Assembly (NCBI GenBank): GCA_965205055.1
Contig: OZ242030.1
Location: 1,178,001 to 1,242,000, forward strand
Direction: 5' to 3'
DNA from: CBDBBY01 sp965205055
GTDB taxonomy: Bacteria > Pseudomonadota > Alphaproteobacteria > Rhodobacterales > Rhodobacteraceae
Length of the DNA: 64,000 nucleotides
Every line of letters begins with the position of its first letter. Position 1 is the first letter of the stretch. The notes below the pieces were generated by a model, which saw only the letters and a list, made by a program, of their open reading frames with translations, was not told the origin of the DNA and made no database searches. This document shows positions 41,682 to 51,501 of the stretch, in pieces. A program made the position numbers and the translations under genes.

Positions 41682-42914
41682 ATGAAAGTTTCAGACAATC
41701 TGAGCAAAATTTCGCGGCGGGATTTGTTCCGAGTGGCAGGAACATACGGGATGAGTTCGACCCTGTTGGCGGCCGGCGGCTTCGGAGGAGCGATGAGCCT
41801 TGCCAACTTGGCGTCGGCAGCCGAATCGACCTACGAAAAGCGATTTTCCAAGCCTGCCAAGCACATGCTGAAATTCGGCGCAGCGGGCTTCAATGCGCGA
41901 AACATGCTCATCGAACGCGCCGGCACATTGGAATTCGCCCGCGACCTTGAGTCACGCACAGATGGTGAAATCCTTGTCGAGTTCATCGGAGACAACCAAA
42001 TTTGCGGCCAGCTCAGCTGCGTAGAGAAAGCTCAGCAGGGAATCGTCGACATCTATGCCGCTTCCACCCAGAACTCGGCCGGCGGCGCACCTTATTTGAA
42101 CGTGCTCGACTATGCGTTCATGTTCCCGAGCCGGGCGGCGCAATACTATTTCCTCTACAGCCCGGAATCGCATCGCATTTTGCGAGATCCGTTTGAGAAA
42201 CGCCACGGACTGAAATTCCTGTTCTCGCATTGCGAACTACGCGGCATTCAACTTGGGCTGGCATGGGAAGACAGGCCGTCCGTAACCAAGCTGGAGCAGC
42301 TCTTCGGCACCAAAAACCGTGTGACCGGCACTCAGCTGGGCCGAATCGCCATGAACGCGTTGAACCTGAACCCGGTGCCCGTCGCATGGGAAGAGACGCT
42401 GGACGGTCTCAAGCAAGGCCTGATCGACGGGGCGGAAACTTGGGCCTCGGCCGTGGCTTACGCCAACATGTCGCCCGTGGTTTCGCAGTCGGTGGACCTG
42501 AAGTTCTTCTGCGGCACCGAGCACACAGCGATGTCGGCATCCGTTTTCGACAGTCTTGAGGGCTACCTGCAGGATGCCGTGCTTGAATCAGCCTACTGGG
42601 CGCAGGCCCATGTGCAGGCTGCGAACGAGGCGGCGCTGGTCAACACCGTCGGTTTTTCGGAACCGCAGCTTCCAGGCACCATCTTTGCCGAAAACGACGT
42701 GCGGCCCGTGTTCCTGCCGGACAGCGAAATTCGCATGGCCGAGGAAATGTGTTCGCCCGAATTCCAACCTCAGCTGTGGGAAGAGTGGCGCGACCGTCTG
42801 AACGGCTGGGCAGGCGGCATCGACACCTACCAGGAGATCTACAACATCGCCCGCGAAATTCCGGCGGACATGAAGGCGGAAAACGTAGAGCCTCGCCGTT
42901 GGTGGAAAGCCTGA
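41682..42914 (+). CDS. dctP: TRAP transporter substrate-binding protein DctP
   Basis: 410 residues from the ATG at 41682, with AGGAGAG 5-11 bp upstream. A twin-arginine signal (SRRDLFRVAG, then a hydrophobic stretch and LASAAES) indicates Tat export. The mature part is a DctP-type solute receptor: LERAGTL-like helix, DGEILVEFIGDNQICGQLSC, VEKAQQGIVDIY, FAENDVRPVFLPDSEIRM, with the substrate-contacting Arg expected in NRVTGTQLGRIAMNALNLNP. It is the Tat-exported form common in Rhodobacterales. The substrate is probably a carboxylate; I cannot say which. Confidence 0.9.
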   Translation: MKVSDNLSKISRRDLFRVAGTYGMSSTLLAAGGFGGAMSLANLASAAESTYEKRFSKPAKHMLKFGAAGFNARNMLIERAGTLEFARDLESRTDGEILVEFIGDNQICGQLSCVEKAQQGIVDIYAASTQNSAGGAPYLNVLDYAFMFPSRAAQYYFLYSPESHRILRDPFEKRHGLKFLFSHCELRGIQLGLAWEDRPSVTKLEQLFGTKNRVTGTQLGRIAMNALNLNPVPVAWEETLDGLKQGLIDGAETWASAVAYANMSPVVSQSVDLKFFCGTEHTAMSASVFDSLEGYLQDAVLESAYWAQAHVQAANEAALVNTVGFSEPQLPGTIFAENDVRPVFLPDSEIRMAEEMCSPEFQPQLWEEWRDRLNGWAGGIDTYQEIYNIAREIPADMKAENVEPRRWWKA

Positions 42915-42928
42915 CGGCCAACCGAGTT

Positions 42929-42962
42929 CGCAAGGCCGGCGCAGGAATGCGTCGGCCTTGCG
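42929..42962 (+). promoter_or_regulatory. Strong intercistronic hairpin with GGAA loop after dctP
   Basis: CGCAAGGCCGGCGCA pairs with TGCGTCGGCCTTGCG (one G-T pair) around a GGAA tetraloop. There is no T-run. A 15-bp stem between the receptor gene and the permease genes fits an attenuator or 3'-end stabiliser that lets the receptor be made in excess over the membrane subunits. Confidence 0.6.
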
Positions 42963-43013
42963 CTTGCAAGAAAGACTGGAAACAACCAGCAGCGACCAAT
43001 CCGGGAGGCGGCC

Positions 43014-43676
43014 ATGTGGTCAGATATGGGCGAGATAATTTCGGCGTTCTTTTCTCAGGACAGCTGGACAATCCGCGAAGCTTTGAAATCGAATGCGGCT
43101 TGGGTTTTGGGCACCGCATTCACAGCTGTGGGCGGACTTGCGGTCTTGGGCATCTACCGGCTGGTACCCTTGCTGGATCGACATCTCGAACGCAGCATCA
43201 TGGTCTGGAGCTATCTGGCCGTCGCGTTCATCATCTTTTGGGGCGTGATCGACAGGTTCGTGTTCTCGAACCAACAGCCCTGGTCCACGACAATCCCGCC
43301 GCTTCTGTTCATGATCATGGCTTGGTTCGGGGCAGCGTTCAACGTTCGGCTGCGCACGCATCTTAGCTTTTCCGAATTTCGCAACATGATGCCCCGCACG
43401 GGGCAAATGGCCTGCCTAGCGCTCGATGCAGTCCTGTGGTTCGGTTTCGCGGTGATCGTGCTGGTCACGACCACGCGCCTCACGGCGCTTTCAGCCTCCA
43501 ATTTCCAAGTCGTTCTAGGCACCGACAATGTCATGCAGTGGTGGTTCCTGATCACTGCGCCGCTATCCTTCCTTCTGATGAGCGCGCGGGTCATTGAAAA
43601 CTTGTGGGACGATATTCGCAACTGGCTGAATGGCGAACCGCTTATTGAGCAAGCCGTCATCGGAGGAGACGTATGA
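43014..43676 (+). CDS. dctQ: TRAP transporter small permease DctQ
   Basis: 220 residues with four to five hydrophobic segments (TAVGGLAVLGIYRLVPLL; MVWSYLAVAFIIFWGVID; PPLLFMIMAWFGAAFNV; AVLWFGFAVIVLVTTTR). The central VRLRTHLSFSEFRNMMPR matches the conserved loop of DctQ (R...H....F). It overlaps dctM by 4 bp. Confidence 0.85.
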   Translation: MWSDMGEIISAFFSQDSWTIREALKSNAAWVLGTAFTAVGGLAVLGIYRLVPLLDRHLERSIMVWSYLAVAFIIFWGVIDRFVFSNQQPWSTTIPPLLFMIMAWFGAAFNVRLRTHLSFSEFRNMMPRTGQMACLALDAVLWFGFAVIVLVTTTRLTALSASNFQVVLGTDNVMQWWFLITAPLSFLLMSARVIENLWDDIRNWLNGEPLIEQAVIGGDV

Positions 43677-45034
43677 TGACCGATGCGACTTGGATCACGA
43701 TAATCTCCCTCGCCGTGACTTTCCTGTTCATGCTGGGAGTGCCGGTGCTTGTGATAATCGCCTACTGGGTGATCGGGTGCTCGTTCGTTCTAGGCTTGAC
43801 CTTGGACAATTTGGGCGCCGAGCTTCTGAATGTGTTCAACAAAGGCTTCGCCCTGCTGGCCATGCCTTTATTCATCCTGACCGGCGATTTGATCAACCGC
43901 TCGGGCATCGCCCGAAGGCTATCGGATTTCGCCTACGCCTGCCTCGGCTGGGTCCGAGGCGGCTTGGCGATGGCTTCGCTGGGAGCCTGCGGCCTGTTCG
44001 CCGCGATTTCAGGTTCGAACTCGGCAACGACGGCCACTATCGGCTCGATGCTGCATCCCGAAATGGTCAAGGGCGGTTACGACGAGCGGTTCTCGGCCGC
44101 CACCGCGGCGGCCGGCGGAACTGTGGGAATCATCATCCCTCCCTCGATCATCTTCATCGTCTACGGGTTCCTCATGAACCTGCCGATCTCGGATCTATTC
44201 CTAGCAGGCATTCTTCCAGGCGCATTGATGGTGGTCGGCATGCAGGTCGCCTGCTGGATCGTCTGTCGGATCAATGGCTGGGGGCATCTGATCCAGCTGA
44301 ATCTGAACCGGGTGCTGAAAACCGCCTTCGGAGCATGGCTGGGCTTTTTCGCAATCGGGCTGGTGCTCTGGGGAATCTACACGGGCAAGTTCTCTCCGAC
44401 CGAAGCGGCGGGCGTAACCGTGGGCTTTTGCGTGATAGCCGGTCTTATCTGCTATCCGCTGAACAAAATCATGGCTCGGCAAGGCGACCGCCACGTAACA
44501 GAAAAACACTTCTCCGAGATGTTCGTGGTCGAAGGCTTCAAAATAACCGAGGTTCCGTCCATCGTGGTGCGGTCCGCGCAGATCAACGGCATCCTTGCGC
44601 CGCTCATCGCCATCTCCGTAGTCATGCAGCAGATCCTTTCCTTGCTCGGAGCGCAGGAGGTCATCGGCGGATTCGTGACTTCCATGGGCGGTTATCATGC
44701 GGTGCTCTTCACTTCGATGGTTATCGTGTTCTTCTCCGGCATGATTCTGGAAAGCCTGCCGGTGACAATCATCCTGGCACCGATTCTGGCGCCGATCGCG
44801 GCGTCCGTCGGGGTGGATCCGATTCATTTCTCAGTGATCTTCCTGGTCGGCGCATCCATCGGATTCATCACGCCGCCATACGGTCTAAACCTCTATGTCG
44901 CCTCCGGAGTGACAGGCGTGCCTTATTTCCGATTGTTGCGCTACACGGTGCCTTACCTTGTGGCGCTGATCAGCGCATGGATTCTGATATCTCTCATTCC
45001 CGATCTGGCATTGACGCTGGTGCCGAACAGATAG
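43673..45034 (+). CDS. dctM: TRAP transporter large permease DctM
   Basis: 453 residues with about 12 membrane spans. DctM features: FALLAMPLFILTGDLINRSG, FAAISGSNSATTATIGSMLH (the ion-binding SGS/SAT region), GIIIPPSIIFIVYGFLMNLP and FITPPYGLNLYVASGVTGVP. It moves substrate with Na+ as co-ion by family analogy. It is the last gene of the operon; no clear terminator follows before the CRISPR leader. Confidence 0.92.
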   Translation: MMTDATWITIISLAVTFLFMLGVPVLVIIAYWVIGCSFVLGLTLDNLGAELLNVFNKGFALLAMPLFILTGDLINRSGIARRLSDFAYACLGWVRGGLAMASLGACGLFAAISGSNSATTATIGSMLHPEMVKGGYDERFSAATAAAGGTVGIIIPPSIIFIVYGFLMNLPISDLFLAGILPGALMVVGMQVACWIVCRINGWGHLIQLNLNRVLKTAFGAWLGFFAIGLVLWGIYTGKFSPTEAAGVTVGFCVIAGLICYPLNKIMARQGDRHVTEKHFSEMFVVEGFKITEVPSIVVRSAQINGILAPLIAISVVMQQILSLLGAQEVIGGFVTSMGGYHAVLFTSMVIVFFSGMILESLPVTIILAPILAPIAASVGVDPIHFSVIFLVGASIGFITPPYGLNLYVASGVTGVPYFRLLRYTVPYLVALISAWILISLIPDLALTLVPNR

Positions 45035-45479
45035 GTACAAGACATTGCGATTTGGGGCACGACGTCGTCGGGTTTCAATAGTTCCGATCAACGTTGCTGC
45101 TATAGAGAGAAAGCGAGCGTCGCGGGGCAATTCGAAAGTCAGGACGAAGCGTTCCAAGCATCCAAGCGAAATCCGATGCGCCCTCCTCAGCCTTAACTGA
45201 CGAGGGCGCATAGACTCGTAACCCCGTTCCATCTTACCGCGAAGGACTGATCTGTCAGACCTGACCGAAACCAAACGGCCGTCTGGCGCTCATTCAGGGT
45301 TTCAATGAACGCTCTTCCCTCAATCGACTTCGCTTCATCTTCTATGCTCGGATAACGAACAAGTCAGCCTTAAGCCCCACTCGTTTCGAGGCAGCATGTC
45401 TAAGACATCTGCCGAACTTCTTATACGAATTTTGGGTTGCCATTCGATTGTGTATCGAACACACTGTGGATAACTTTCG
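45035..45479. other. Interval without a gene between dctM and the CRISPR leader
   Basis: No supported coding frame on either strand. It becomes AT-richer towards the array (for example TTATACGAATTTTGGGTTGC near 45420). Confidence 0.4.
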
Positions 45480-45682
45480 TGCTGCCGACCGCATTCGAGG
45501 AGCGCAATGACGGCTGGCATTGCTCTCCTGCTCGAATTGCGGTATCGCATTGGATGAATTGCAATTTTACATCGTGAATCTACATGGAATTGATGTTGCT
45601 CACATGCAACTCATCAAATCTCGGGTGTTGCTCGAATTCCCCCAAGATTTGCCTTTTCTCTCAATGGGATATAGGCAGTGGG
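45480..45682 (+). promoter_or_regulatory. CRISPR leader with imperfect palindrome
   Basis: The sequence before the first repeat is AT-rich and non-coding. AGGAGCGCAATG (45498-45509) pairs with CATTGCTCTCCT (45518-45529), one mismatch, 8-nt loop, and flanking CATTCGAG/CTCGAATT extends the symmetry. TGCTCGAATT occurs twice (about 45529 and 45630). Repeats decay at the other end of the array, so the leader belongs on this side and the array is transcribed on the plus strand. Confidence 0.6.
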
Positions 45683-48600
45683 GTTTTCCGGCGTTAATTG
45701 CGCCGGCCTCATTGAAACATCGCCTGTTTTCTTGCAGCCTCCCCTTGGGCGGCAGGTTTTCCGGCGTTAATTGCGCCGGCCTCATTGAAACCAACGCCTT
45801 TCTGCGGATCTTGTCCCAACCCTTCGGGGTTTTCCGGCGTTAATTGCGCCGGCCTCATTGAAACCCCGTCCAGGACATCGAATATCGTGCCGCGACCCTG
45901 CTTGGTTTTCCGGCGTTAATTGCGCCGGCCTCATTGAAACAGCACTGCCAAATCTCTTTATTCCGCTTGATTCGGTCAGTTTTCCGGCGTTAATTGCGCC
46001 GGCCTCATTGAAACCGCGCCTCAGGCCGATTGGAGGCCGCAGAGATTGGGGGCGTTTTCCGGCGTTAATTGCGCCGGCCTCATTGAAACATTCCCCGATC
46101 AATTTCCTGTTGCGCTCGTTGTTGCGCTGTTTTCCGGCGTTAATTGCGCCGGCCTCATTGAAACCAATCCGGTCAAAGTTCTGCTGCAGCCGGCCATCAG
46201 CGTTTTCCGGCGTTAATTGCGCCGGCCTCATTGAAACATCTACAAAAGTGGCATTTTGACCTTCCAGCTCTCCGTTTTCCGGCGTTAATTGCGCCGGCCT
46301 CATTGAAACATCGCGGCCGACAGGTTGGCCTTCCGCTCGCCCTCCGGTTTTCCGGCGTTAATTGCGCCGGCCTCATTGAAACAAACATGTCGGCACACCA
46401 AGCTAGCGCCCATTCGAAGTTTTCCGGCGTTAATTGCGCCGGCCTCATTGAAACGAATCGGTTCCGTAGGTTTGCCAAACTTCTTTATTCTGGTTTTCCG
46501 GCGTTAATTGCGCCGGCCTCATTGAAACCCCCGATATGTCTGTGATAGGTATTAGGCGTGAATTTGTTTTCCGGCGTTAATTGCGCCGGCCTCATTGAAA
46601 CGACTTCTCCGCGTCCGTGAACTTCGTGTCGGGGCCGTGTTTTCCGGCGTTAATTGCGCCGGCCTCATTGAAACTTGACAAGTCATTCAACACATCCTCT
46701 GTCTTATCTCTAGTTTTCCGGCGTTAATTGCGCCGGCCTCATTGAAACTGCTAATTAATACTAGCGACTAGCTAGCGGCCGCTGCCTTGTTTTCCGGCGT
46801 TAATTGCGCCGGCCTCATTGAAACGTAAAACGACCAAGTTCGCCGTTCGTGGCTTTTTCGTTTTCCGGCGTTAATTGCGCCGGCCTCATTGAAACTAGCC
46901 GATCCATCTGCGGAACTCGTAATCCTCCGTGACGTTTTCCGGCGTTAATTGCGCCGGCCTCATTGAAACGCCGCTGTCGAGGTCGGTCACTCGGAAATGG
47001 CGATAGGTTTTCCGGCGTTAATTGCGCCGGCCTCATTGAAACGTCCATATCGGCCTTGATGTTGGCAAGCGTCACGCCCCGTTTTCCGGCGTTAATTGCG
47101 CCGGCCTCATTGAAACCATCGGGCATCCGTCCAGATCCTTGATCGAACGAGGCGTTTTCCGGCGTTAATTGCGCCGGCCTCATTGAAACCAAGAATTTTC
47201 CTCCGAACATTGGGGTCGGAAATCGTTTTCCGGCGTTAATTGCGCCGGCCTCATTGAAACGCTGCACCCGATGCCTCCCTCGATGAGGGGGCATCGGGTT
47301 TTCCGGCGTTAATTGCGCCGGCCTCATTGAAACTCAATCTCGTAGTCTATGCCGTGCGCAATCTCGTAGGTTTTCCGGCGTTAATTGCGCCGGCCTCATT
47401 GAAACCCGTAGCACTGCCAAATCTCTTTCCCGGATTTGATACGGTTTTCCGGCGTTAATTGCGCCGGCCTCATTGAAACTCCCTGATTGTTAGCGGCCAT
47501 CACCGGCTGGATAACGGTTTTCCGGCGTTAATTGCGCCGGCCTCATTGAAACGCGCCTGTGATCCTCGCGAAGGAATTTCTCCATCCAGCGGGTTTTCCG
47601 GCGTTAATTGCGCCGGCCTCATTGAAACTGGGAAATGGCGATAGTGGTCAACAAAACAAGACCAGTTTTCCGGCGTTAATTGCGCCGGCCTCATTGAAAC
47701 TCCACGCCGCTGAAGTGGTAGCCTTGGCTGTTTCCGCGAAGTTTTCCGGCGTTAATTGCGCCGGCCTCATTGAAACAACGTGATTACAGTCGGATCGCTC
47801 GGATCGCTCGGTAGTTTTCCGGCGTTAATTGCGCCGGCCTCATTGAAACATGCACGACATGGGCAGCAGGGACGTCTTGATCAGGCGTTTTCCGGCGTTA
47901 ATTGCGCCGGCCTCATTGAAACGATCGCGTGAAACGGTAATGTCCGAAACGATCGGCTTGTTTTCCGGCGTTAATTGCGCCGGCCTCATTGAAACCGTTA
48001 GGCAGTTTCAGCTTTTGATTTTTCTGCTGCAACGTTTTCCGGCGTTAATTGCGCCGGCCTCATTGAAACCAGACCGGCACCGCGTCGCAGAACACCGAGA
48101 CCGACATGTTTTCCGGCGTTAATTGCGCCGGCCTCATTGAAACAGACGAGATAGATATGCGACCCGTCCTTGCACCCCGTCGTTTTCCGGCGTTAATTGC
48201 GTCGGCCTCATTGAAACACGGGCAGCTTGTTCTCGATGGTCATCCGGCCCATCGTTTTCCGGCGTTAATTGCGCCGGCCTCATTGAAACCCTACGATGCC
48301 CAGCAAAATGAGCTCTGGGATGAGGAGGTTTTCCGGCGTTAATTGCGCCGGCCTCATTGAAACGCGCTTGCAGACTGACATGCTCCAGAACCGCCTGCGC
48401 GAGTTTTCCGGCGTTAATTGCGCCGGCCTCATTGAAACTAGCCGGGCGTGGTCCAGGTCGGGCGAGGCTGGCTCGTGGTTTTCCGGCGTTAATTGCGCCG
48501 GCCTCATTGAAGCCTTGCCGGGAAGATCGTATTCCGCGTTCGCGTGGAGTTTTCCGGCGTTAATTGCGCCGGCCTCATTGAAACAACTTGCCGAAATCGT

Positions 48601-48729
48601 CGTTCATGTGTCCGACTTCCGATTTTCCGGCGTTAATTGCGCCGGCCTCATTGAAATTAGGCGCTGAATGCCCGATTCGCCGCCAGCTGGGTAGCTTTCC
48701 GGGGTTAATTGCCCCGGCCTCATTGAAAA
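45683..48729 (+). CRISPR. CRISPR array, 42 repeats and 41 spacers
   Basis: The 36-nt repeat starts GTTTTCCGGCG, has centre TTAATTG, then CGCCGGCCTC and ends ATTGAAAC. CCGGCG and CGCCGG form a 6-bp stem around a 7-nt loop. Repeat starts run from 45683, 45756 and 45829 through 48549, 48622 and 48694; spacers are 35-40 nt. I counted 42 units. Most are identical; variants sit at the far end: 48182 (one stem change), 48478 (ends ATTGAAGC), 48622 (first base A, last base T) and 48694 (stem CCGGGG/CCCCGG, last base A). The ATTGAAAC end would be the 8-nt 5' handle of type III crRNAs. The associated effector is the type III-D operon at 54526-62724. Confidence 0.98.
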
Positions 48730-49221
48730 AAGGGAATGATTGCCATCTCTATTTTCCTTTTCCGAAAAATAAAGAGAAACCACATGATTGGCCTTTGTCT
48801 GCTCACCCCCGACAATGAAACGAACACCGGGGCGGCCTCGTGCGAAGGGTGGCAACTTCTTGCGGGATCATGATAATATCCGGCGAAAACAGGTGAAGTG
48901 TACGTCTCTTTTTCGGTGACTAAGTTCCCTTTCAAAAAACTATTCTGGACGCGGCGGCTTCAAGCCCCGGATTGTGCCCGGCCGCCGACCGGAGAACGTA
49001 CGCCCAATCGGCCCGTGCCCGCTTGCCTTCCGCGTCGCGGCGTTCTGCCGCGTCCCTCGCTTTCGCCTTTGCCCCGCAAGATAGGAGGAAGCGGAACCTT
49101 TTTGACGAAGCGGAGCCGAACAACAGGGCTTTCGCTCTTGAAATTTCTGTTTTTCCTTTCCGCCGTCTGATGGCACACTCCCGTCAAAACAACAACGAAG
49201 AGCAGTATTCGGAGGCAGAAG
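48730..49221. other. Interval without a gene between the array and the ISAs1 remnant
   Basis: I see no coding frame with a recognisable product. It includes TTTTCCTTTTCCGAAAAATA downstream of the last repeat, which may end the array transcript, although it is not a classical hairpin-T terminator. Confidence 0.35.
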
Positions 49222-50355
49222 ATGAAAGGATTCCGCGCTATTTTCCAAGGGGTTGAAGATCCCCGCAAGAGCAACGCCACGAAGCATGATTTATCGAGAT
49301 GCTGGCGGTCGCCCTTCTGGCGACGCTGGCGGGCAGCTCGTCGTGCAGCGGATTCGCGCGCTACGCGGAGCACAAGCAAGAGTTTCTGAAGGAATTCATG
49401 GAGCTCAAGGGCGGTCCGCCGAGCCATGACTCCTTCTCCGACCTGTTCAACGGCCTTGATCCGGAGCAGCTGCCGACCGCGATGACGAACTTCGCGAAGA
49501 CGCTGGTGTCGGCGCTTCCGAAGGACTAGGTGGCGATCGACGGCAAGGCGCTCAAGGGCGCGATCATGGATGCGAAGAAGAAGTCCGCGCTGCATCTGGT
49601 GCAGGCTTTCGAGCCCGGAGCCGGGATCGTTCTCGGCCAGGCCGAGGTCGACGGGAAGTCGAACGAGACCGCGGCGATCCCCGCGCTTCTGGAGATTCTG
49701 GATCCGACCGGGCGCACGGCGGCGGCCGACGCGATGCACTGCCAGCGCGAGACGTCGGCGCGGGTCGTGGAGAAAGGCGGAGACTGCGTCCTTCCGGCGA
49801 AGGGCAACCAGGGAACGCTCCACGAGGACGTTGAACTCTGGTTCGCCGATCCTGAGGCGCAGAAGGAAATGCTTGAATACCGGCATGTCGGCGGCGGGCA
49901 CGGGCGTATCGAGACACGCGTCGCGACGGTCTCGCACGATGTCGGCTGGCTGCAGGATTTGCGGAGCAAACGGCGGGAGCTGGCACGGTTGGCCCGGCCT
50001 CAAGGCCGTCGGCAGGATCGAGGCCGTCCGCGAGCTGAAGGGCAGGACGGAGCGGGCCGTCCGCACCTGCATCATGAGCGCGGAGATTCCGCCGGAGCGG
50101 CTGCCGGAGCTCACGCGCAACCACTGGAGGATCGAGAATTGCCTCCACTGGGTTCTGGACGTCGTCATGGGCGAGGATCGAATGCGGAACCGAACCCGGT
50201 ACGGGCCGGAGTGCCTCGCCGCCATCCGGCGCATCGCCCTGAACATCGTGCGCCTCATGGACGACGAGCACTCGCTCGCGGAACGGATGGACATCGCCGG
50301 CTGGAACGACAAATATCTGGTCGCCCTGTTCGTGAACGCGGTCGGCAAATTTTAA
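49222..50355 (+). pseudogene. ISAs1-family transposase, three lesions
   Basis: The start MKGFRAIFQGVEDPRKSNAT is at 49222. After a frameshift near 49290 it continues EMLAVALLATLAGSSSCSGF, then KEFMELKGGPPSHDSFSDLF. A TAG at 49527-49529 interrupts the frame just before VAIDGKALKGA. The reading goes on with VDGKSNETAAIPALLEILD and VLPAKGNQGTLHEDVELWF, shifts again near 49990, and ends IPPERLPELTRNHWRIENCL, then HWVLDVVMGEDRMRNRT. These are the DDE segments of ISAs1 transposases. The element is dead. It separates the array from the cas genes. Confidence 0.88.
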
Positions 50356-51200
50356 AAGCGAAAGCGCTAGCCGAACAATGCGAATGATGTCCATCCCCGC
50401 ACGGCGGGCAGCGAATCCGGCATTTGGCATTCTCAACCGAACGGGTGGAATTATCGGAAGACAACTAATGAAGTACCGCAGCAACGAGCAGCCTGCCGCC
50501 GGACAGACGGCGACACAACCGACTTGACGCAAGCCGCGCCCACCGCATCGGGATCGTCGGCGGTCCATCAACTGCTATGTTAAGTACTGTTGCCGCCCGC
50601 AAACACAATCCCGGAGCCGGGAACCGACAGCCCGCAGCCGACGAGCGAGTCAACGCAACTCGGAAACTGATGAACTGTGCCCGTGGGAAAAATCATTTCA
50701 CGCCAAACCAGAGGTTCCACCCAACCGATTCATGTACCACCGTGAGATGATCGAAACAAAATCGGAAACAATGAATGTACTTTTAAAATCCGATCTTGCG
50801 CCGGACCACCTGCCGGTCAGTTCTCATAAATACAATACACACCTACAACGATCAATAATTACACCGGTCCTTCCAGAAGGCATCCTTACAGTCTACTTCA
50901 TTCCAAAATCTTGCGAATGGCTTATTGCTTTGAGTCCGCAGCCACAAGATGTTGATTCCCGCCGGAGTTGGGCATGCGGCTCAAAAATTCAGTCGGAATT
51001 GACCGGAATCCAACCGTTTCGCTCCGACTTCGGCACAAGCTAGAAGGATCTGCTGCCCCACATCAAGGCGCAACCGCATCAATCGGTGAACTCAGACGGC
51101 ACCGAACGCACAAAATGTAGACTCTGCGGACTTAAGTAAACAAGCCATTCTTGCGAACTTGGTACACATCTTGATCGAATCTGGAATACAAATCAAACCA
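50356..51200. other. Interval without a confident gene, containing an 89-bp repeat
   Basis: A plus-strand frame at 50732-51043 (103 codons, KSDLAPDHLPVSSHKYNTHL) has no recognised product and no good ribosome-binding site. The only identifiable element is the repeat at 51061-51149. The sequence becomes AT-rich from about 50740 onwards, like the cas1/cas2 genes that follow. Confidence 0.35.
51061..51149 (-). repeat. Copy B of a dispersed 89-bp repeat
   Basis: Reverse complement of 701-789 with about 10 mismatches and no gaps. It lies between the dead ISAs1 element and cas2, in opposite orientation to copy A, 50 kb away. Confidence 0.6.
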
Positions 51201-51491
51201 CTAGATCACAACTGAATTTCTATCAATCGGTTCGAACATTTTTCCAATACTCGTAATTCGTAAGTCTGCATTGCCGGCCGGCCCTACATCAATGATTATC
51301 AAATGATCATCACCTGCTTTTATAACTTCACGAATTTGCAATTCCAGCTCCCTACGACGCGATTTTGTCAATCTACATTGAAAGATAGAAAGCTGCAAAC
51401 TTTCCCCATAACCTTGTAATATTTTAAATGTTTTGCGCCAGCGTCTCGGATTCGATATATCGTAAGCAACGAGATATAAATGATCTTCCAT
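51201..51491 (-). CDS. cas2: CRISPR-associated endoribonuclease/adaptation protein Cas2
   Basis: 96 residues from the ATG at 51491; the frame is open 17 codons further but overlaps cas1. The ferredoxin-like start LYLVAYDISNPRRWRKTFKI carries the conserved Asp at the end of the first strand (YDIS), followed by LQGYGESLQLSIFQCRL and IREVIKAGDDHLIIIDVGPA. Cas2 bridges two Cas1 dimers in the spacer-integration complex. It lies 10 bp after the cas4-cas1 gene and is as AT-rich as that gene. Confidence 0.93.
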   Translation of the reverse strand: MEDHLYLVAYDISNPRRWRKTFKILQGYGESLQLSIFQCRLTKSRRRELELQIREVIKAGDDHLIIIDVGPAGNADLRITSIGKMFEPIDRNSVVI

Positions 51492-51501
51492 TCCAAAATT
51501 T

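Noticed and set aside
43630..45081. 483-codon plus-strand frame across dctQ/dctM
   Set aside because: Out-of-frame shadow of dctM, Arg/Gly/His-rich with no domain.
45782..48667. Many open frames with repeated peptide units (FPALIAPASLK, FSGVNCAGLIET, MRPAQLTPEN, FNEAGAINAGK)
   Set aside because: These are translations of the 36-nt CRISPR repeat in different frames; they are not proteins.
48960..50348. 462-codon minus-strand frame
   Set aside because: Antisense shadow of the ISAs1 transposase remnant, very Arg-rich.
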